A stretch of DNA of 64,000 nucleotides from Bacteroidetes bacterium ADurb.Bin145 (GTDB lineage: Bacteria > Bacteroidota > Bacteroidia > Bacteroidales > VadinHA17). Position numbers and translations under genes: made by a program. The notes beneath the pieces were generated by a model that saw only the letters and a program-made list of their open reading frames with translations, made no database searches and was not told the DNA's origin. Of the stretch, positions 55,172-64,000 are shown in pieces; position 1 is the first letter of the stretch; each line of letters opens with the position of its first letter. The DNA lies in assembly GCA_002070505.1 (NCBI GenBank), contig MWDJ01000003.1:78103-142102 (forward strand), in the 5' to 3' direction.

Positions 55172-55687
55172 CTAGTTTTTATTGAGTTCAATATCTTTTA
55201 GATATTTTTCAATAAGTTTTTCCTGTTCTCCGGTCTTGCCAAGTTTTTCACCAAGCAGTTTGGATGCAACTTCTATTGAAAGGACAGTAACCTGCTGATG
55301 TATCTCAGAAAGGGCTTTTGCTTTTTCGCGTTCAATGCCTGTTTTTGCTGATTCGACTATTTTTTCAGCTTCCTGAGTAGCTTTGCTTTTTGCTTCAGCT
55401 ATAAGTTTATCCCTTACATCCCTTGCTTCCTTAAGAATATTCTCTCTTTCATCCCTCGCTTTACGCAGGATAGCTTCGTTATCGCTCTGGAGTTTGATCA
55501 TTTCTTTTCTCGCGTTCTCGGCAGCTGCAAGGGAGCCCTTTATTGATTCATCCCTTTGTTTGATCATGCTAAGTATCGGTTTCCAGGCAAATTTTGCCAG
55601 GATCGCGAAAAATATCGAAAATATAAATACCGCCCAGAAGATCGTTCCTATTGCAGGAGATGTAAGACTATTACTGGCTAGGATCAT
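55172..55687 (-). CDS. atpF: F-type ATP synthase b subunit
   Basis: A 171-residue protein: one N-terminal membrane helix (IGTIFWAVFIFSIFFAILAK) followed by a long charged coiled coil with Ala/Glu/Lys periodicity, the peripheral stalk of F0. 67 bases after atpE. Confidence 0.94.
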   Translation of the reverse strand: MILASNSLTSPAIGTIFWAVFIFSIFFAILAKFAWKPILSMIKQRDESIKGSLAAAENARKEMIKLQSDNEAILRKARDERENILKEARDVRDKLIAEAKSKATQEAEKIVESAKTGIEREKAKALSEIHQQVTVLSIEVASKLLGEKLGKTGEQEKLIEKYLKDIELNKN

Positions 55688-55754
55688 ATCTTATGTTTTT
55701 AAAAATTCTGATTAAGAAATCCTGCAACCAACCGTTGCAGGATTTCAATACTAC

Positions 55755-55973
55755 TTAAGCAATGAGAGATACTACAACGCCAAAGAGAGCAACCCCTTCG
55801 ATAAGTGCTGCAGAGATGATCATTGCAAGCTGGATCTTACCTGCGGCTTCCGGTTGTCTGGCTATAGCTTCCATAGCTGCTGAGCCGATACGTCCGATAC
55901 CGTAAGCTGCTCCGATTACTGCGAGTGCTGCTCCGATTGGTGCAAGTGACATTGCTGCCTGTGCTTCTTCCAT
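55755..55973 (-). CDS. atpE: F-type ATP synthase c subunit
   Basis: A 72-residue hairpin of two membrane helices joined by the loop ARQPEA. The ion-carrying Glu is in the second helix (SAALIEGVALFGVV). No Ser/Thr follows the Glu, and the polar Na+-binding set is not evident, so it is most likely a proton ring. Confidence 0.96.
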   Translation of the reverse strand: MEEAQAAMSLAPIGAALAVIGAAYGIGRIGSAAMEAIARQPEAAGKIQLAMIISAALIEGVALFGVVVSLIA

Positions 55974-56002
55974 AGTTTAAAAAATTAAATGAACATGAAA
56001 AA

Positions 56003-57079
56003 TTAATGATGCTCTTCAGCAACTGCCAGACTTATGAACAGGGCTGACAGAAGCGTAAAGACATATGCCTGAAGGAATGCCACAAGTAATTCGAGGCAGT
56101 CCATAAAAATCACAAATATTATTGACACCGGGGCTACAGTCAGGGAGTCAAAGATGAAAATGAGAGCAAGCAGGCTCATAACGATTATATGACCTGCGGT
56201 AATGTTCGCAAATAAACGGACGGTAAGAGCAAAGGGCTTGGAGAACATACCAATTATCTCAACGGGGATCATAATCGGCAACAGCCAGAAAGGAACCCCC
56301 GGAGTGGCAAAAATATGCCTCCAGTAATTTTTTGTGCCGTTTAGTTGTATTATTGTAAAAGTAAATAATGCAAGTGACATTGTAACAGCGATATTCCCTG
56401 TCACATTAGCTCCAAAGGGTGGCGGAAAGGGAATAAGCCCCATCACATTATTGATTAGAATAAAAAAGAACACAGACAAAAGATAAGGCATGAATTTCTC
56501 ATGCTTCTCCTGTCCGATATTAGGAATGACAATGTCATCCCTGATGAAATAAATAATCGGTTCAAGGAATTTCTGTATCCCTTTGGGATAGCTGATCCCC
56601 GTTTTCCTGTAAGAATGGGCGAGGGAAAGGAAAAGCCATAATCCGATCAGGGCTGCTGCCAGCATTCCGATGACAGTCTTGGTCATTGAAAAATCAAGAG
56701 GCATATTACCTTTGTCAATCTGCCCGCTGTCATCCAGTGCTACTATCCTGCCCTTATATTCTCCCTCTTCCTCAAGCCTGAAGCCTTTATATTCATGTCC
56801 ATGGGCCAGCTTACGGGAGGAAAAAACATTCAAACCGCTTTTTTTATTGTAAATGATAACAGGCAGATAGATAGCAACGCTTTCACCATTTTTCTTTGTG
56901 AGTATATGCCATTCATGAGAATCACCGATGTGATCCATAATGAATTCACTGGGATTGAATTTTTCTTCTTTTTGATTTCCGGAACCATGTGAACCTTGTC
57001 CTTCCTGGCCCGATACCTGCAAAGGAAATATTGCTATCAGAAGAGCAAAAATGAGATATGCAAATATGTGTTTTTTCAA
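56003..57079 (-). CDS. atpB: F-type ATP synthase a subunit with exported N-terminal extension
   Basis: A 358-residue protein. A signal-like start (MKKHIFAYLIFALLIAIFPLQVSGQ) and about 100 extra residues precede the membrane part. The membrane part has the essential Arg in PFALTVRLFANITAGHIIVM and the conserved GLIPFPPPFGANVTGNIAVT segment. Such an extension is usual in Bacteroidota. 11 bases after the small membrane gene ahead of it. Confidence 0.94.
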   Translation of the reverse strand: MKKHIFAYLIFALLIAIFPLQVSGQEGQGSHGSGNQKEEKFNPSEFIMDHIGDSHEWHILTKKNGESVAIYLPVIIYNKKSGLNVFSSRKLAHGHEYKGFRLEEEGEYKGRIVALDDSGQIDKGNMPLDFSMTKTVIGMLAAALIGLWLFLSLAHSYRKTGISYPKGIQKFLEPIIYFIRDDIVIPNIGQEKHEKFMPYLLSVFFFILINNVMGLIPFPPPFGANVTGNIAVTMSLALFTFTIIQLNGTKNYWRHIFATPGVPFWLLPIMIPVEIIGMFSKPFALTVRLFANITAGHIIVMSLLALIFIFDSLTVAPVSIIFVIFMDCLELLVAFLQAYVFTLLSALFISLAVAEEHH

Positions 57080-57090
57080 AATATATTATA

Positions 57091-57477
57091 TTATAAAACC
57101 CTGTTTTTCAACTCTTTTGATATGATCAATATTGAAAACAAAGTGAACGCTAAATATAGCACAAAAAATAATAATACATCAGGCAGCCCTGATTTTTTAC
57201 CAACAAAAAACCAGAGGAAGGCAAGCAGAAGTTCCAACAGGAATTTGATACCGATCGCACTTAAAGAATGGATGGCCTGGCTTTCCGGATTTTTTTTCTG
57301 ACCGGTTATAAAAACAAAAAGAACCAATGCAGTGATAACAGTGAAGATCAAAGAAAGAAGAAGGCCTGAGGTGAATTTCAGGTTTAAATTAAGAACTGAT
57401 ATCAGAAAATAATATACCACGAGAATAAGTATCTCAAATACAAATAATGACAGGATTTTCTTAAACAACAGTTTCAA
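57091..57477 (-). CDS. Small membrane protein in the ATP synthase cluster (AtpI-like position)
   Basis: A 128-residue protein with about four hydrophobic segments (FEILILVVYYFLISVLNL, FTSGLLLSLIFTVITALVLF, IGIKFLLELLLAFLWFFVG, VLLFFVLYLAFTLFSILII). It lies 6 bases after atpZ and 11 before atpB, where other phyla have AtpI, and may help c-ring assembly. No motif proves this. Confidence 0.65.
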   Translation of the reverse strand: MKLLFKKILSLFVFEILILVVYYFLISVLNLNLKFTSGLLLSLIFTVITALVLFVFITGQKKNPESQAIHSLSAIGIKFLLELLLAFLWFFVGKKSGLPDVLLFFVLYLAFTLFSILIISKELKNRVL

Positions 57478-57483
57478 AAGGGA

Positions 57484-57726
57484 CTATTTAAATTTTATAA
57501 AATCTTTAATAGCAAAATAGATTGCCGCGAAGACACCGAGAAGAGATAGAATTATTGTAAATACAGGGTTACGGTTTCCGGCCAGTTCATCAAGCTTAAT
57601 GCCACCCCATGCAGTGATGACTATAATAGCGATCATCTGGAAAGCAATCCCGGAATATTTTGCATAACTGCTTAGTCCTTTATTTTCCGGATTTGTCGGC
57701 TTCTTTTCCTTGTCCTGTTCCTCCAT
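57484..57726 (-). CDS. AtpZ/AtpI-family protein
   Basis: An 80-residue protein: a polar N-terminus rich in Glu/Lys, then two membrane helices (SGIAFQMIAIIVITAWGGIK and NPVFTIILSLLGVFAAIYFA) flanking LDELAGNR, the pattern of AtpZ-type accessory subunits. It starts inside the bactofilin gene (47-base overlap). Confidence 0.8.
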   Translation of the reverse strand: MEEQDKEKKPTNPENKGLSSYAKYSGIAFQMIAIIVITAWGGIKLDELAGNRNPVFTIILSLLGVFAAIYFAIKDFIKFK

Positions 57727-58075
57727 TATGATCGTTTCCGTTCATTTTGCAGTTACCAGAGAATATTGCACCAGGTTCAATAGAAAGTTTAACAGTAACA
57801 ATGTCGCCCATGATCTTGGAAGAAGATTTCAGAATAAGCAGCTGGCTTACTATTATCCTTCCTTCCACAGTTCCGGATACTTCGGAATTTTTACATATTA
57901 CTTCGCCATTTACTTTTCCGGTCGGTCCTATGACAACCTTACCTTTTGTATTGAGATTTCCTGTCAGGGATCCGTCTACACGGATATCGCCGGTAGATTT
58001 GACATCGCCGGTAATATCAGTGCCATTGCTTATCAGGTTAATTGCTACAGTTTCAGTTTCATTATTTTTTCCCAT
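57680..58075 (-). CDS. Bactofilin (polymer-forming cytoskeletal protein)
   Basis: A 131-residue protein with an N-terminal tail (MGKNNETETVAINLISNGT) and a right-handed beta-helix core of about 100 residues with the VGGSLTGN-like repeat (DIRVDGSLTGNLNTKGKVVI, TGKVNGEVICKNSEVSGTVE), the hallmark of DUF583/bactofilin. It self-assembles without nucleotide into scaffolds. It opens the ATP synthase run. Confidence 0.9.
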   Translation of the reverse strand: MGKNNETETVAINLISNGTDITGDVKSTGDIRVDGSLTGNLNTKGKVVIGPTGKVNGEVICKNSEVSGTVEGRIIVSQLLILKSSSKIMGDIVTVKLSIEPGAIFSGNCKMNGNDHNGGTGQGKEADKSGK

Positions 58076-58113
58076 CGTGATATTAAATTTTTAAAATTCT
58101 AACTAATAATTCA

Positions 58114-58121
58114 CAAATATA
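58114..58121 (-). promoter_or_regulatory. Candidate -7 box for the bactofilin-ATP synthase run
   Basis: Read on the minus strand, TATATTTG fits the TAnnTTTG box. It lies 39 bases before the bactofilin start at 58075. A matching -33 box is not evident. Confidence 0.35.
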
Positions 58122-58206
58122 AAAACTATTGTCATTTATAATCATCCCTGATGTGCAGGAAATTATCCTTTAATTAAGTGATAGTTGCATTTTTAGAGTA
58201 ACCCTG

Positions 58207-59214
58207 CTATGATCTTTTTTTTGGATCGTAAGCCCATTTAAGATACATAGATCCCCAGGTAAAACCTCCTCCAAATGCAGCCAGGATTACAACATCGCCT
58301 TTCCTTAATTTATTTTCATATTCCCACAGGCATAAAGGTATTGTTGCGGCTGTCGTATTCCCGTAATTCTGGATATTGATCATGATTTTTTCAGGTGGTA
58401 ACCCCATTCTTCTGCCGGTTGCATCAATAATCCGGAGATTTGCCTGATGGGGAACAAGCCATGCTATATCCTCTGATTTGAGATTATTTCTCTGCATTAT
58501 TTCAGCGGCGATATCTGCCATGTTTACAACAGCGAATTTAAATACACTTTGTCCTTCCTGGTAGACAAAATGTTCCCTTGCATCGACAGTTTCATGAGAG
58601 GCCGGTTTTACTGATCCTCCGGCTTTGATATGGAGGAATTTGCGACCTGAACCATCAGTTTTAAAAAGGTAATCAATAATCCCCGTATCATCTGTTGAGG
58701 GTTCTAAAAGAACGGCTCCTGCCGCATCACCAAAGAGAGGGCATGTGGTGCGGTCGGTATAATCGGTTATCGATGACATTTTATCAGCTCCGACAACCAC
58801 GACTTTTTTGTATCTGCCCGTTTCAACATAAGCAGCAGCTGTCTGTAATGCAAAAAGAAATCCTGAGCATGCTGCTGCAAGATCAAAGCTGAATGCATTT
58901 GTGATACCGGTTTTATCTGAGATTATGTTGGCCGTTGCAGGAAAGGCCATATCAGGGGTAATAGTCGCACATATAAGCAGATCTACTTCAGCCGGGGAGG
59001 TTCCTGTTTTTTCAAGCAGGCCTTTTACTGCCATCTCTCCGAGGTCAGAGCTTCCCATTCCTTCACCCTTGAGTATCCTTCTTTCCTTGATTCCAACACG
59101 TTGCATGATCCACTCATCGGATGTATCAACCATCCTGGATAGTTCATGATTTGTGAGCCTGTATTCAGGGACCCAGGCATTAATACCGGTAATGGCTGCC
59201 CGAATTTTATTCAT
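58207..59214 (-). CDS. fabH: 3-oxoacyl-ACP synthase III
   Basis: A 335-residue FabH with catalytic Cys in [13 protein letters not shown] (near 113), His in [12 protein letters not shown] (near 256), and Asn in [16 protein letters not shown]. It starts fatty-acid synthesis by condensing acetyl- or branched acyl-CoA with malonyl-ACP. 2 bases after plsX. Confidence 0.95.
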   Translation of the reverse strand: MNKIRAAITGINAWVPEYRLTNHELSRMVDTSDEWIMQRVGIKERRILKGEGMGSSDLGEMAVKGLLEKTGTSPAEVDLLICATITPDMAFPATANIISDKTGITNAFSFDLAAACSGFLFALQTAAAYVETGRYKKVVVVGADKMSSITDYTDRTTCPLFGDAAGAVLLEPSTDDTGIIDYLFKTDGSGRKFLHIKAGGSVKPASHETVDAREHFVYQEGQSVFKFAVVNMADIAAEIMQRNNLKSEDIAWLVPHQANLRIIDATGRRMGLPPEKIMINIQNYGNTTAATIPLCLWEYENKLRKGDVVILAAFGGGFTWGSMYLKWAYDPKKRS

Positions 59215-59216
59215 TA

Positions 59217-60155
59217 TCAGATGGCTTCTTTAATCTTTTGGGCCAGGTTTGCATGAACTACTGCCCATGTCTGAAGTATCATATTCATAATGGCTCTCCT
59301 CCTTGATATTCCATGTCCAATGACAACGTTTGCATTGATACCTACAATAGGAGTGCCTCCGATACTTTCAAAATCGAGACGCTCGAAATATGAATCCTTC
59401 AGGTTTCTTGTTTTATAAATATGATAAAAGGCTTCGGTTTGTTTCAGAATTACATTACCTACAAAACCGTCACAGACAATAACATCAGGCATAGATTCCC
59501 TGAAAAGGCTGTTAGCTTCAATATTTCCTTCAAAATTGAGCCCGGGATGATCCCTCATAAGTTCATAAGCTGCCTTGATAGTTGATGTCCCCTTTGTTTC
59601 TTCCTCTCCAATATTCAGAAGCTTTACAGTCGGATTTTGAGCCTCAAGGACATATCGTGCGAAGATACTGCCCAGAATTCCATACTGACACAGTACCTCT
59701 GGTTTACATTCTGGATTCAAACCCACATCCAGTATAACTGCGTTATGGTTATCAAGACCAGGAACGATAGTGGCTAATGCGGGTCGTAATACACCCGGGA
59801 TAACATTTAATGTATAGCTGGCTCCGACAAGCATTGCACCTGTATTGCCGGCACTGCAAAAACCATCAAGAGCATTTTCCTTAAGCATTTTATAACCCAC
59901 TGCAATACTGGAATCAGGTTTCTGCGAATATGCCTTGGCTGGTATATCGCCCATACCAATGAACTGGGATGTATGAACGATAACAACATTTGATGAAGAA
60001 GTATTTAATTCCTTAAGTTTTTTATGTATAGGTGTTTCATCTCCGATCAGTACCAATTCGTCGCCGTGAGTTAAATGTTGAAGAGAATCAACTGCACCTT
60101 CAATTATTGAATCTGGTGCAAAATCACCACCCATTACATCAATACCTATTTTCAT
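59217..60155 (-). CDS. plsX: Phosphate acyltransferase PlsX
   Basis: A 312-residue Pls[21 protein letters not shown] at the start, [20 protein letters not shown] mid-chain, and [15 protein letters not shown] near 233. It makes acyl-phosphate from acyl-ACP for phospholipid synthesis. 25 bases after rpmF, in the usual L32-PlsX-FabH order. Confidence 0.95.
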   Translation of the reverse strand: MKIGIDVMGGDFAPDSIIEGAVDSLQHLTHGDELVLIGDETPIHKKLKELNTSSSNVVIVHTSQFIGMGDIPAKAYSQKPDSSIAVGYKMLKENALDGFCSAGNTGAMLVGASYTLNVIPGVLRPALATIVPGLDNHNAVILDVGLNPECKPEVLCQYGILGSIFARYVLEAQNPTVKLLNIGEEETKGTSTIKAAYELMRDHPGLNFEGNIEANSLFRESMPDVIVCDGFVGNVILKQTEAFYHIYKTRNLKDSYFERLDFESIGGTPIVGINANVVIGHGISRRRAIMNMILQTWAVVHANLAQKIKEAI

Positions 60156-60180
60156 AGATCAAATGATTGGTTCGACCGGA

Positions 60181-60366
60181 TCATGCCGTAGCCTTCTTCT
60201 CTACAGCAAGCTTCCCTCTGTAATAGCCGCATTCAGGACAAACCCTGTGATATTGAACTGAAGAACCGCAATTTGAACAGGTAGTCACTGTCGGTGCTGT
60301 TGCTTTATAATGAGTTCTGCGTTTGTCTCTTCTTGTTTTCGAATGTTTTCGTTTCGGATTTGGCAT
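60181..60366 (-). CDS. rpmF: Ribosomal protein L32
   Basis: A 61-residue protein opening MPNPKRKHSKTRRDKRRTHY with the zinc ribbon C-x2-C ... C-x2-C (CSNCGSSVQYHRVCPECGYY). 12 bases after the DUF177 gene. Confidence 0.96.
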   Translation of the reverse strand: MPNPKRKHSKTRRDKRRTHYKATAPTVTTCSNCGSSVQYHRVCPECGYYRGKLAVEKKATA

Positions 60367-60378
60367 TTTCTTTAGTGT

Positions 60379-60897
60379 TTAATTTTTTACAAGATTTTTT
60401 AATTCATCCCATCGCGGGTCAGATTCGTTCTCATCAGTTAAAGTATGTTCCTGAATCTTTTTAAGCATATCCGGATCACAGGTACTATTACCGTTTTCAT
60501 CATCCGGGTGTATCTTTTGTATTGGTAACGAAAGACATATATACTCATAAAAGTAATGGTTTAAATCAAATTCATGCTCTTCGGGCAGTAACACAATAAC
60601 GTCGGGATCGCTTTCATCGTGTATTCTGCCTGATTTTATTACAAGGCGGTTTTCACAATTAACCGGGTATGAAAGAACTCCCAGACATCTGTCGCACATA
60701 ATATTTACCACTCCTTCTATTGCTACTGAAACATCAGTAAGAGAGGATCTTTTCTCTGCCTTTACAGTTGCTTTAAGCTTCCCTTCCTTTATTTCCGACT
60801 CCTCATACTGCTCAAAAAACCCGTTACCAATTTCAAAATCAAAACAATAAAGTCCTTCTTTTAAACTGCTTACCGGTATGGTAAATGATCCGGACAT
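60379..60897 (-). CDS. DUF177/YceD-family protein
   Basis: The start is set at 60897 (MSGSFTIPVSSLKEGLY); a longer frame begins at 60939 but would overlap a -7 box at 60917. The product is 172 residues with the DUF177 core: CDRCLGVLSYPVNCENRLVI. It precedes rpmF, as in many bacteria where YceD affects large-ribosomal RNA; the exact role is not settled. Confidence 0.85.
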   Translation of the reverse strand: MSGSFTIPVSSLKEGLYCFDFEIGNGFFEQYEESEIKEGKLKATVKAEKRSSLTDVSVAIEGVVNIMCDRCLGVLSYPVNCENRLVIKSGRIHDESDPDVIVLLPEEHEFDLNHYFYEYICLSLPIQKIHPDDENGNSTCDPDMLKKIQEHTLTDENESDPRWDELKNLVKN

Positions 60898-60916
60898 TTT
60901 TATAATTTTTGGTTTG

Positions 60917-60924
60917 CAAAAATA
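60917..60924 (-). promoter_or_regulatory. Candidate -7 box for the YceD-L32-PlsX-FabH operon
   Basis: Read on the minus strand, TATTTTTG fits TAnnTTTG, 19 bases before the ATG at 60897. It supports the shorter start of the DUF177 gene. No clear -33 box. Confidence 0.4.
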
Positions 60925-61077
60925 TGAAAGCTTATTCAATTAAAAAAATTATCAACAAAAAAGTAACAAAACCCTTAAAATCAAACCATCTACCCTAATA
61001 AATCCGTAGTTCACCGATTTTCAAAGTCAGGTATATAATCTATTAACTATTTTTGATGTGAACTAATAAATAAAGCC

Positions 61078-61458
61078 ATGGGATACAGAAATAAAGATTA
61101 TCTGAAAAGAGGCAGGGAGGTTCATCCTCAGATAAGTTTCGGAATCTTTTTAATTGTTCTGGGTCTTGCTCTCCTGGTTGCTACAAATGATATGCTGCAT
61201 CTTGGGAGTGTCAGTGAATATTTTACCTGGCAGACTGTAATGATCTTTATCGGAGTACTGCTTCTGCTGAATCTCAACTTCATACCTGGTTTGCTCTTAA
61301 TAGCTGCAGGTGTATGGTTTATGCTGGATGATTATTTTGATGAGATACCCTCTTTAATCAAGACTGTTTACTGGCCGGCTGTCATGGTCCTTCTGGGTCT
61401 TTCATTCATAATTTCATCTTTATTTAAAGGTAAGAAAGATAAATATCAAAGTAATTAA
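61078..61458 (+). CDS. LiaI/LiaF-like small membrane protein
   Basis: A 126-residue protein with three or four membrane helices (FGIFLIVLGLALLVATND, WQTVMIFIGVLLLLNLNF, IPGLLLIAAGVWFMLDDYF, YWPAVMVLLGLSFIISSLF), the LiaI-LiaF-like transmembrane region pattern. TATTTTTG at 61048-61055 may be its -7 box. It is 17 bases from the next, related gene and heads a likely operon with the sensor kinase. Confidence 0.75.
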   Translation: MGYRNKDYLKRGREVHPQISFGIFLIVLGLALLVATNDMLHLGSVSEYFTWQTVMIFIGVLLLLNLNFIPGLLLIAAGVWFMLDDYFDEIPSLIKTVYWPAVMVLLGLSFIISSLFKGKKDKYQSN

Positions 61459-61475
61459 TATTAAAATCAGATACT

Positions 61476-62225
61476 ATGGAAACAAATAGCGGTTTTAAGG
61501 ACGATAATTCAGTGCAGAGTCACGAAAGTCACCATTTGACAAATAACCGGGTAGTAATCGGTATAATTCTGGTTCTTGCTGGTTTGTTCCTCGTGATAAG
61601 GAATACCGGGTTCTTCCCGGATTTCATTGATAATGTAATTTTCAGCTGGCCTATGCTGCTCGTAACAATCGGACTCATTCTGACTCTGGGGGCAAGCGAT
61701 AAGACTGCCGGGATAATAGTAATGGCGGTGGGAGGATTCTTCATGATCCCGCTCCTTTTCCGGGAGACTTTCCATATGTATAACATGTTCTGGCCCTCAA
61801 TATTTATAATAATCGGTGTAATTTTTATTGTCACCCGCAGAAAAGGCTGGACACCAGGGAAATCGAGAGGAATGATAGGTGACGATGTCATTGATTATGT
61901 AAATATTTTCAGTGGAGGAGAACGCCAGATAATCTCACAGAATTTTAAAGGAGGCAAGATCTCAGCGGTGTTCGGAGGAATAGAACTGGATCTGACAAAA
62001 GCGAAACTATCCCCCGGAAGGAATGACCTGGAAATAGCATGTGTTTTTGGCGGGGCTACAATAATTGTTCCTGACAGCTGGTTCGTAACTATTGAAGTCA
62101 CTCCGATCCTCGGTGGTTTCAGCGATTCAAGGAAACTGAGTCCGGGAAGATCCTTTGATACTTCAAGTCAGCTTGTTATTAAAGGAGCTGTTGTATTTGG
62201 AGGAGGAGAAGTTAAATCATACTGA
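61476..62225 (+). CDS. LiaF-like cell-envelope stress protein
   Basis: A 249-residue protein: four helices (about 28-130) as in the previous gene, then a soluble beta-rich domain (about 150-249; NIFSGGERQIISQNFKGGKI, IELDLTKAKLSPG, VFGGATIIVPDSWFVTIEVT) matching the LiaF C-terminal/DUF2154 type. LiaF homologues in Firmicutes inhibit a LiaS sensor kinase; here a kinase gene follows by 9 bases. Confidence 0.82.
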   Translation: METNSGFKDDNSVQSHESHHLTNNRVVIGIILVLAGLFLVIRNTGFFPDFIDNVIFSWPMLLVTIGLILTLGASDKTAGIIVMAVGGFFMIPLLFRETFHMYNMFWPSIFIIIGVIFIVTRRKGWTPGKSRGMIGDDVIDYVNIFSGGERQIISQNFKGGKISAVFGGIELDLTKAKLSPGRNDLEIACVFGGATIIVPDSWFVTIEVTPILGGFSDSRKLSPGRSFDTSSQLVIKGAVVFGGGEVKSY

Positions 62226-62234
62226 TAGCAAAAA

Positions 62235-63287
62235 ATGAAACATCCTGTACTTGGTAACAGGGTAAGTCTTTTGGTGTGGTGGTTGGTCTGGCTTTTTCTA
62301 ACGCTGGGCCAGCTGCTTTTATATTATTATGCCTTTGGCAACTATACCCAATTGATAATTGCTGACGGTATTATATCGTATGTAACATTCTCCGGAATAG
62401 GCCTGTCATTATGGTACCCATTCCGTTACCTTAATGCAACAGCAAACAGTACGGCAAGGATAATTACTAACCTGGTAATCAGCGGAGCTGTTGCTATTAC
62501 CTTATGGCTGCTGATAATAAGATATGGCATACCCCTGGCCCTTCCCAAAGTAACCTATTTCAAAGAGTACTGGGATGCCACCTTTCCCTACAGAATAGGA
62601 ATCGGGATTTTCATTTACTGCCTTCTGGTCCTTGCATATTACCTTTTTATAAGCCTTCATAATCTTGCTGAAAAAAATGCCAAGGAAGCCCGACTGGAAA
62701 GCCTTGTGAAAGAGACTGAACTCAAAATGCTCAGATCTCAGATTAATCCTCATTTCCTTTTCAACAGTCTTAACTCGGTAAGCTCCCTGACAATTACTGA
62801 CCCCGACAAAGCAAGGGAAATGGTAATTAACCTGTCTGAGTTCATGAGATATGCTCTTTCCAAAAAAGATGAACAACCGGTCACTCTTAAAAGTGAACTT
62901 GAGAATCTGCGGCTCTATCTTGAAATAGAAAAAGTCCGTTTTGGAGATAAATTATCAACGGAAGAATATATTGATGCGGCCTGCCTTGAGACAAAAATGC
63001 CTGTTATGCTTTTACAGCCTCTTTATGAGAATGCAATAAAACATGGTGTTTATGAGAGCACTGAGAGTGTCAGAATAACCACCAGCGTCAGGTTGATTAA
63101 TGATTTTGTGGAAATAACAGTTACAAATAATTACGACGACACTGCCCCGCCAAGAAAAGGAACAGGGACCGGACTTCTTAATGTTGAACGGCGCCTTGAG
63201 CTTTCCTACGGCAATAAGGCCTCCCTGAAGACTATACGAGAGAATGGCATCTACAGAGTATCTATCTATATCCCGGCATTGACCTGA
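62235..63287 (+). CDS. LytS-type sensor histidine kinase
   Basis: A 350-residue kinase with four membrane helices (about 12-150), no recognised sensor domain, then the His_kinase (PF06580) domain with NPHFLFNSLNSVSSL (phospho-acceptor His) near 172 and an HATPase_c domain with LLQPLYENAIKHGVYE (N box) near 258 and GTGTGLLNVERRL (G box) near 312. Partner of the next gene; probably controlled by the two LiaF-like membrane proteins ahead of it. Confidence 0.92.
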   Translation: MKHPVLGNRVSLLVWWLVWLFLTLGQLLLYYYAFGNYTQLIIADGIISYVTFSGIGLSLWYPFRYLNATANSTARIITNLVISGAVAITLWLLIIRYGIPLALPKVTYFKEYWDATFPYRIGIGIFIYCLLVLAYYLFISLHNLAEKNAKEARLESLVKETELKMLRSQINPHFLFNSLNSVSSLTITDPDKAREMVINLSEFMRYALSKKDEQPVTLKSELENLRLYLEIEKVRFGDKLSTEEYIDAACLETKMPVMLLQPLYENAIKHGVYESTESVRITTSVRLINDFVEITVTNNYDDTAPPRKGTGTGLLNVERRLELSYGNKASLKTIRENGIYRVSIYIPALT

Positions 63288-63397
63288 AATCCCGTTATTC
63301 TCTTTTCCTTTCTTCTATAAATGAATTTCCCGGAAATTTTGTAGATTCACGATCAGGATTACTTTGAAATATCTGTATAACTTTAGGGATAATTATT

Positions 63398-64000
63398 ATG
63401 GATAAGATCAGGACAATAATAATTGATGATGAAGCTCCTGCCCGCGAAATAATTAAAAAATACCTGGAGGATTTTGATTATATTGACGTGGCAGCAGAAT
63501 GCGCGGACGGATTTTCAGGATTGAAGACAATCACATCTCTGAAGCCTGATCTGGTTTTTCTTGATATCCAGATGCCAAGGCTTACAGGCATCGAATTGCT
63601 TGAGGTCATGACTGAAAAACCTGAAATAATTTTTACGACAGCCTATGACCAGTTCGCAATCAGGGCGTTCGAGCTTAATGCCATTGATTATCTTCTTAAG
63701 CCATTCCCAAAAAGAAGATTTATCGAAGCCGTACAGAAAGCAGCAGAAAAGATCAGGTCCGGTACTATTGACAAAAAGCCCGCAAATCAGCTTCTTACAA
63801 AAAGCCCTGAATCGTCTCCCCCGGTAAACAGGGTAGTTGTCCGTAAAGGAACCGCCATCAGCCTTATCCCGGTTGAAGAGATAAAATATCTTGAAGCCCA
63901 GGATGATTATGTAATGATCCATTACAAAGACGGGAAAGCCCTTAAGCAGCAAACAATGAGATTTTATGAAGAAAAACTGTCCAAAACTGATTTTGTAAGG
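63398..64000 (+). CDS. LytTR-family response regulator, cut by the window end
   Basis: The frame opens at ATG 63398 (MDKIRTIIIDDEAPAREIIK) and is still open at base 64000 (201 codons visible). The receiver carries D56 (LVFLDIQMP) and the Lys in YLLKPFPKR. From about residue 140 a LytTR DNA-binding domain begins (VVVRKGTAISLIPVEEIKYL, then EAQDDYVMIH). With the upstream kinase it forms a LytS/LytR-like two-component pair. Confidence 0.93.
   Translation, partial: MDKIRTIIIDDEAPAREIIKKYLEDFDYIDVAAECADGFSGLKTITSLKPDLVFLDIQMPRLTGIELLEVMTEKPEIIFTTAYDQFAIRAFELNAIDYLLKPFPKRRFIEAVQKAAEKIRSGTIDKKPANQLLTKSPESSPPVNRVVVRKGTAISLIPVEEIKYLEAQDDYVMIHYKDGKALKQQTMRFYEEKLSKTDFVR

Overview
The window reads as a chromosome segment from an uncultured-type member of the Bacteroidota, probably Bacteroidales-like. 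The reasons are the gene set (DUF2723 protein, bactofilin, LytS/LytTR pair, YfiR-PP2C protein, short ATP synthase epsilon subunit), many lipoproteins with a short lipobox, few Shine-Dalgarno sites, several TAnnTTTG-type -7 boxes, and AT-rich intergenic DNA. No rRNA, tRNA or CRISPR array was seen.

Layout. (1) 1-1525: the end of a CusA/CzcA-type RND pump overlapping a TolC-like gene. (2) 1.5-10.7 kb: a four-helix-bundle gene, a hydrolase, an O-methyltransferase and a giant exonuclease-RecQ-UvrD fusion. The intergenic spaces hold arrays of short repeats built on AATGAC / GTCATT with recurring GCGAAGC cores. (3) 10.7-19.5 kb: a minus-strand defence island. It has an HNH nuclease gene, an N-terminally truncated DUF262 gene, and a type I restriction-modification operon hsdR / four-helix suffix / hsdS / REP-associated transposase (RAYT) / hsdM, packed with short gene overlaps. 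Parts of it look more GC-rich than the flanks. (4) 19.5-22.9 kb: two decayed copies of one IS4-like element around a DUF1349 lipoprotein gene, then an AAA-DUF4143 ATPase gene behind two GGGGATTATAATCCCC-like palindromes. (5) 22.9-47 kb: mostly single housekeeping or envelope genes (glutamine amidotransferase, methyltransferase, HPF-like protein, Tat-exported enolase-superfamily enzyme, FMN glutamate-synthase-like protein, aldose epimerase, S9 peptidase, EttA, YfiR-PP2C phosphatase, response regulator, DUF2723 protein, metalloprotease-propeller-barrel protein), then an aromatic amino acid decarboxylase. (6) 48.5-58.1 kb: the F-type ATP synthase. Bactofilin-AtpZ-hypothetical-BEFHAG plus a polyprenyl synthetase form one run; atpDC lies apart beyond an opposite-strand barrel-protein gene. 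(7) 58.2-60.9 kb: the classic YceD-L32-PlsX-FabH lipid cluster. (8) 61.1-64.0 kb: two LiaF/LiaI-like membrane proteins with a LytS-type sensor kinase and a LytTR regulator cut by the window end.

The strongest candidate for something undescribed is the repeat cassette in 1.5-10.7 kb. One copy carries a four-helix-bundle gene between a GTCATT array on the left and an AATGAC array on the right, so the flanks are in opposite polarity, and the gene's stop codon lies inside the right array. Gene-less copies sit 20-65 bp downstream of every minus-strand gene in this stretch. Coordinates, residue numbers and repeat spacings were counted by hand; family assignments rest on motif recognition without database searches.
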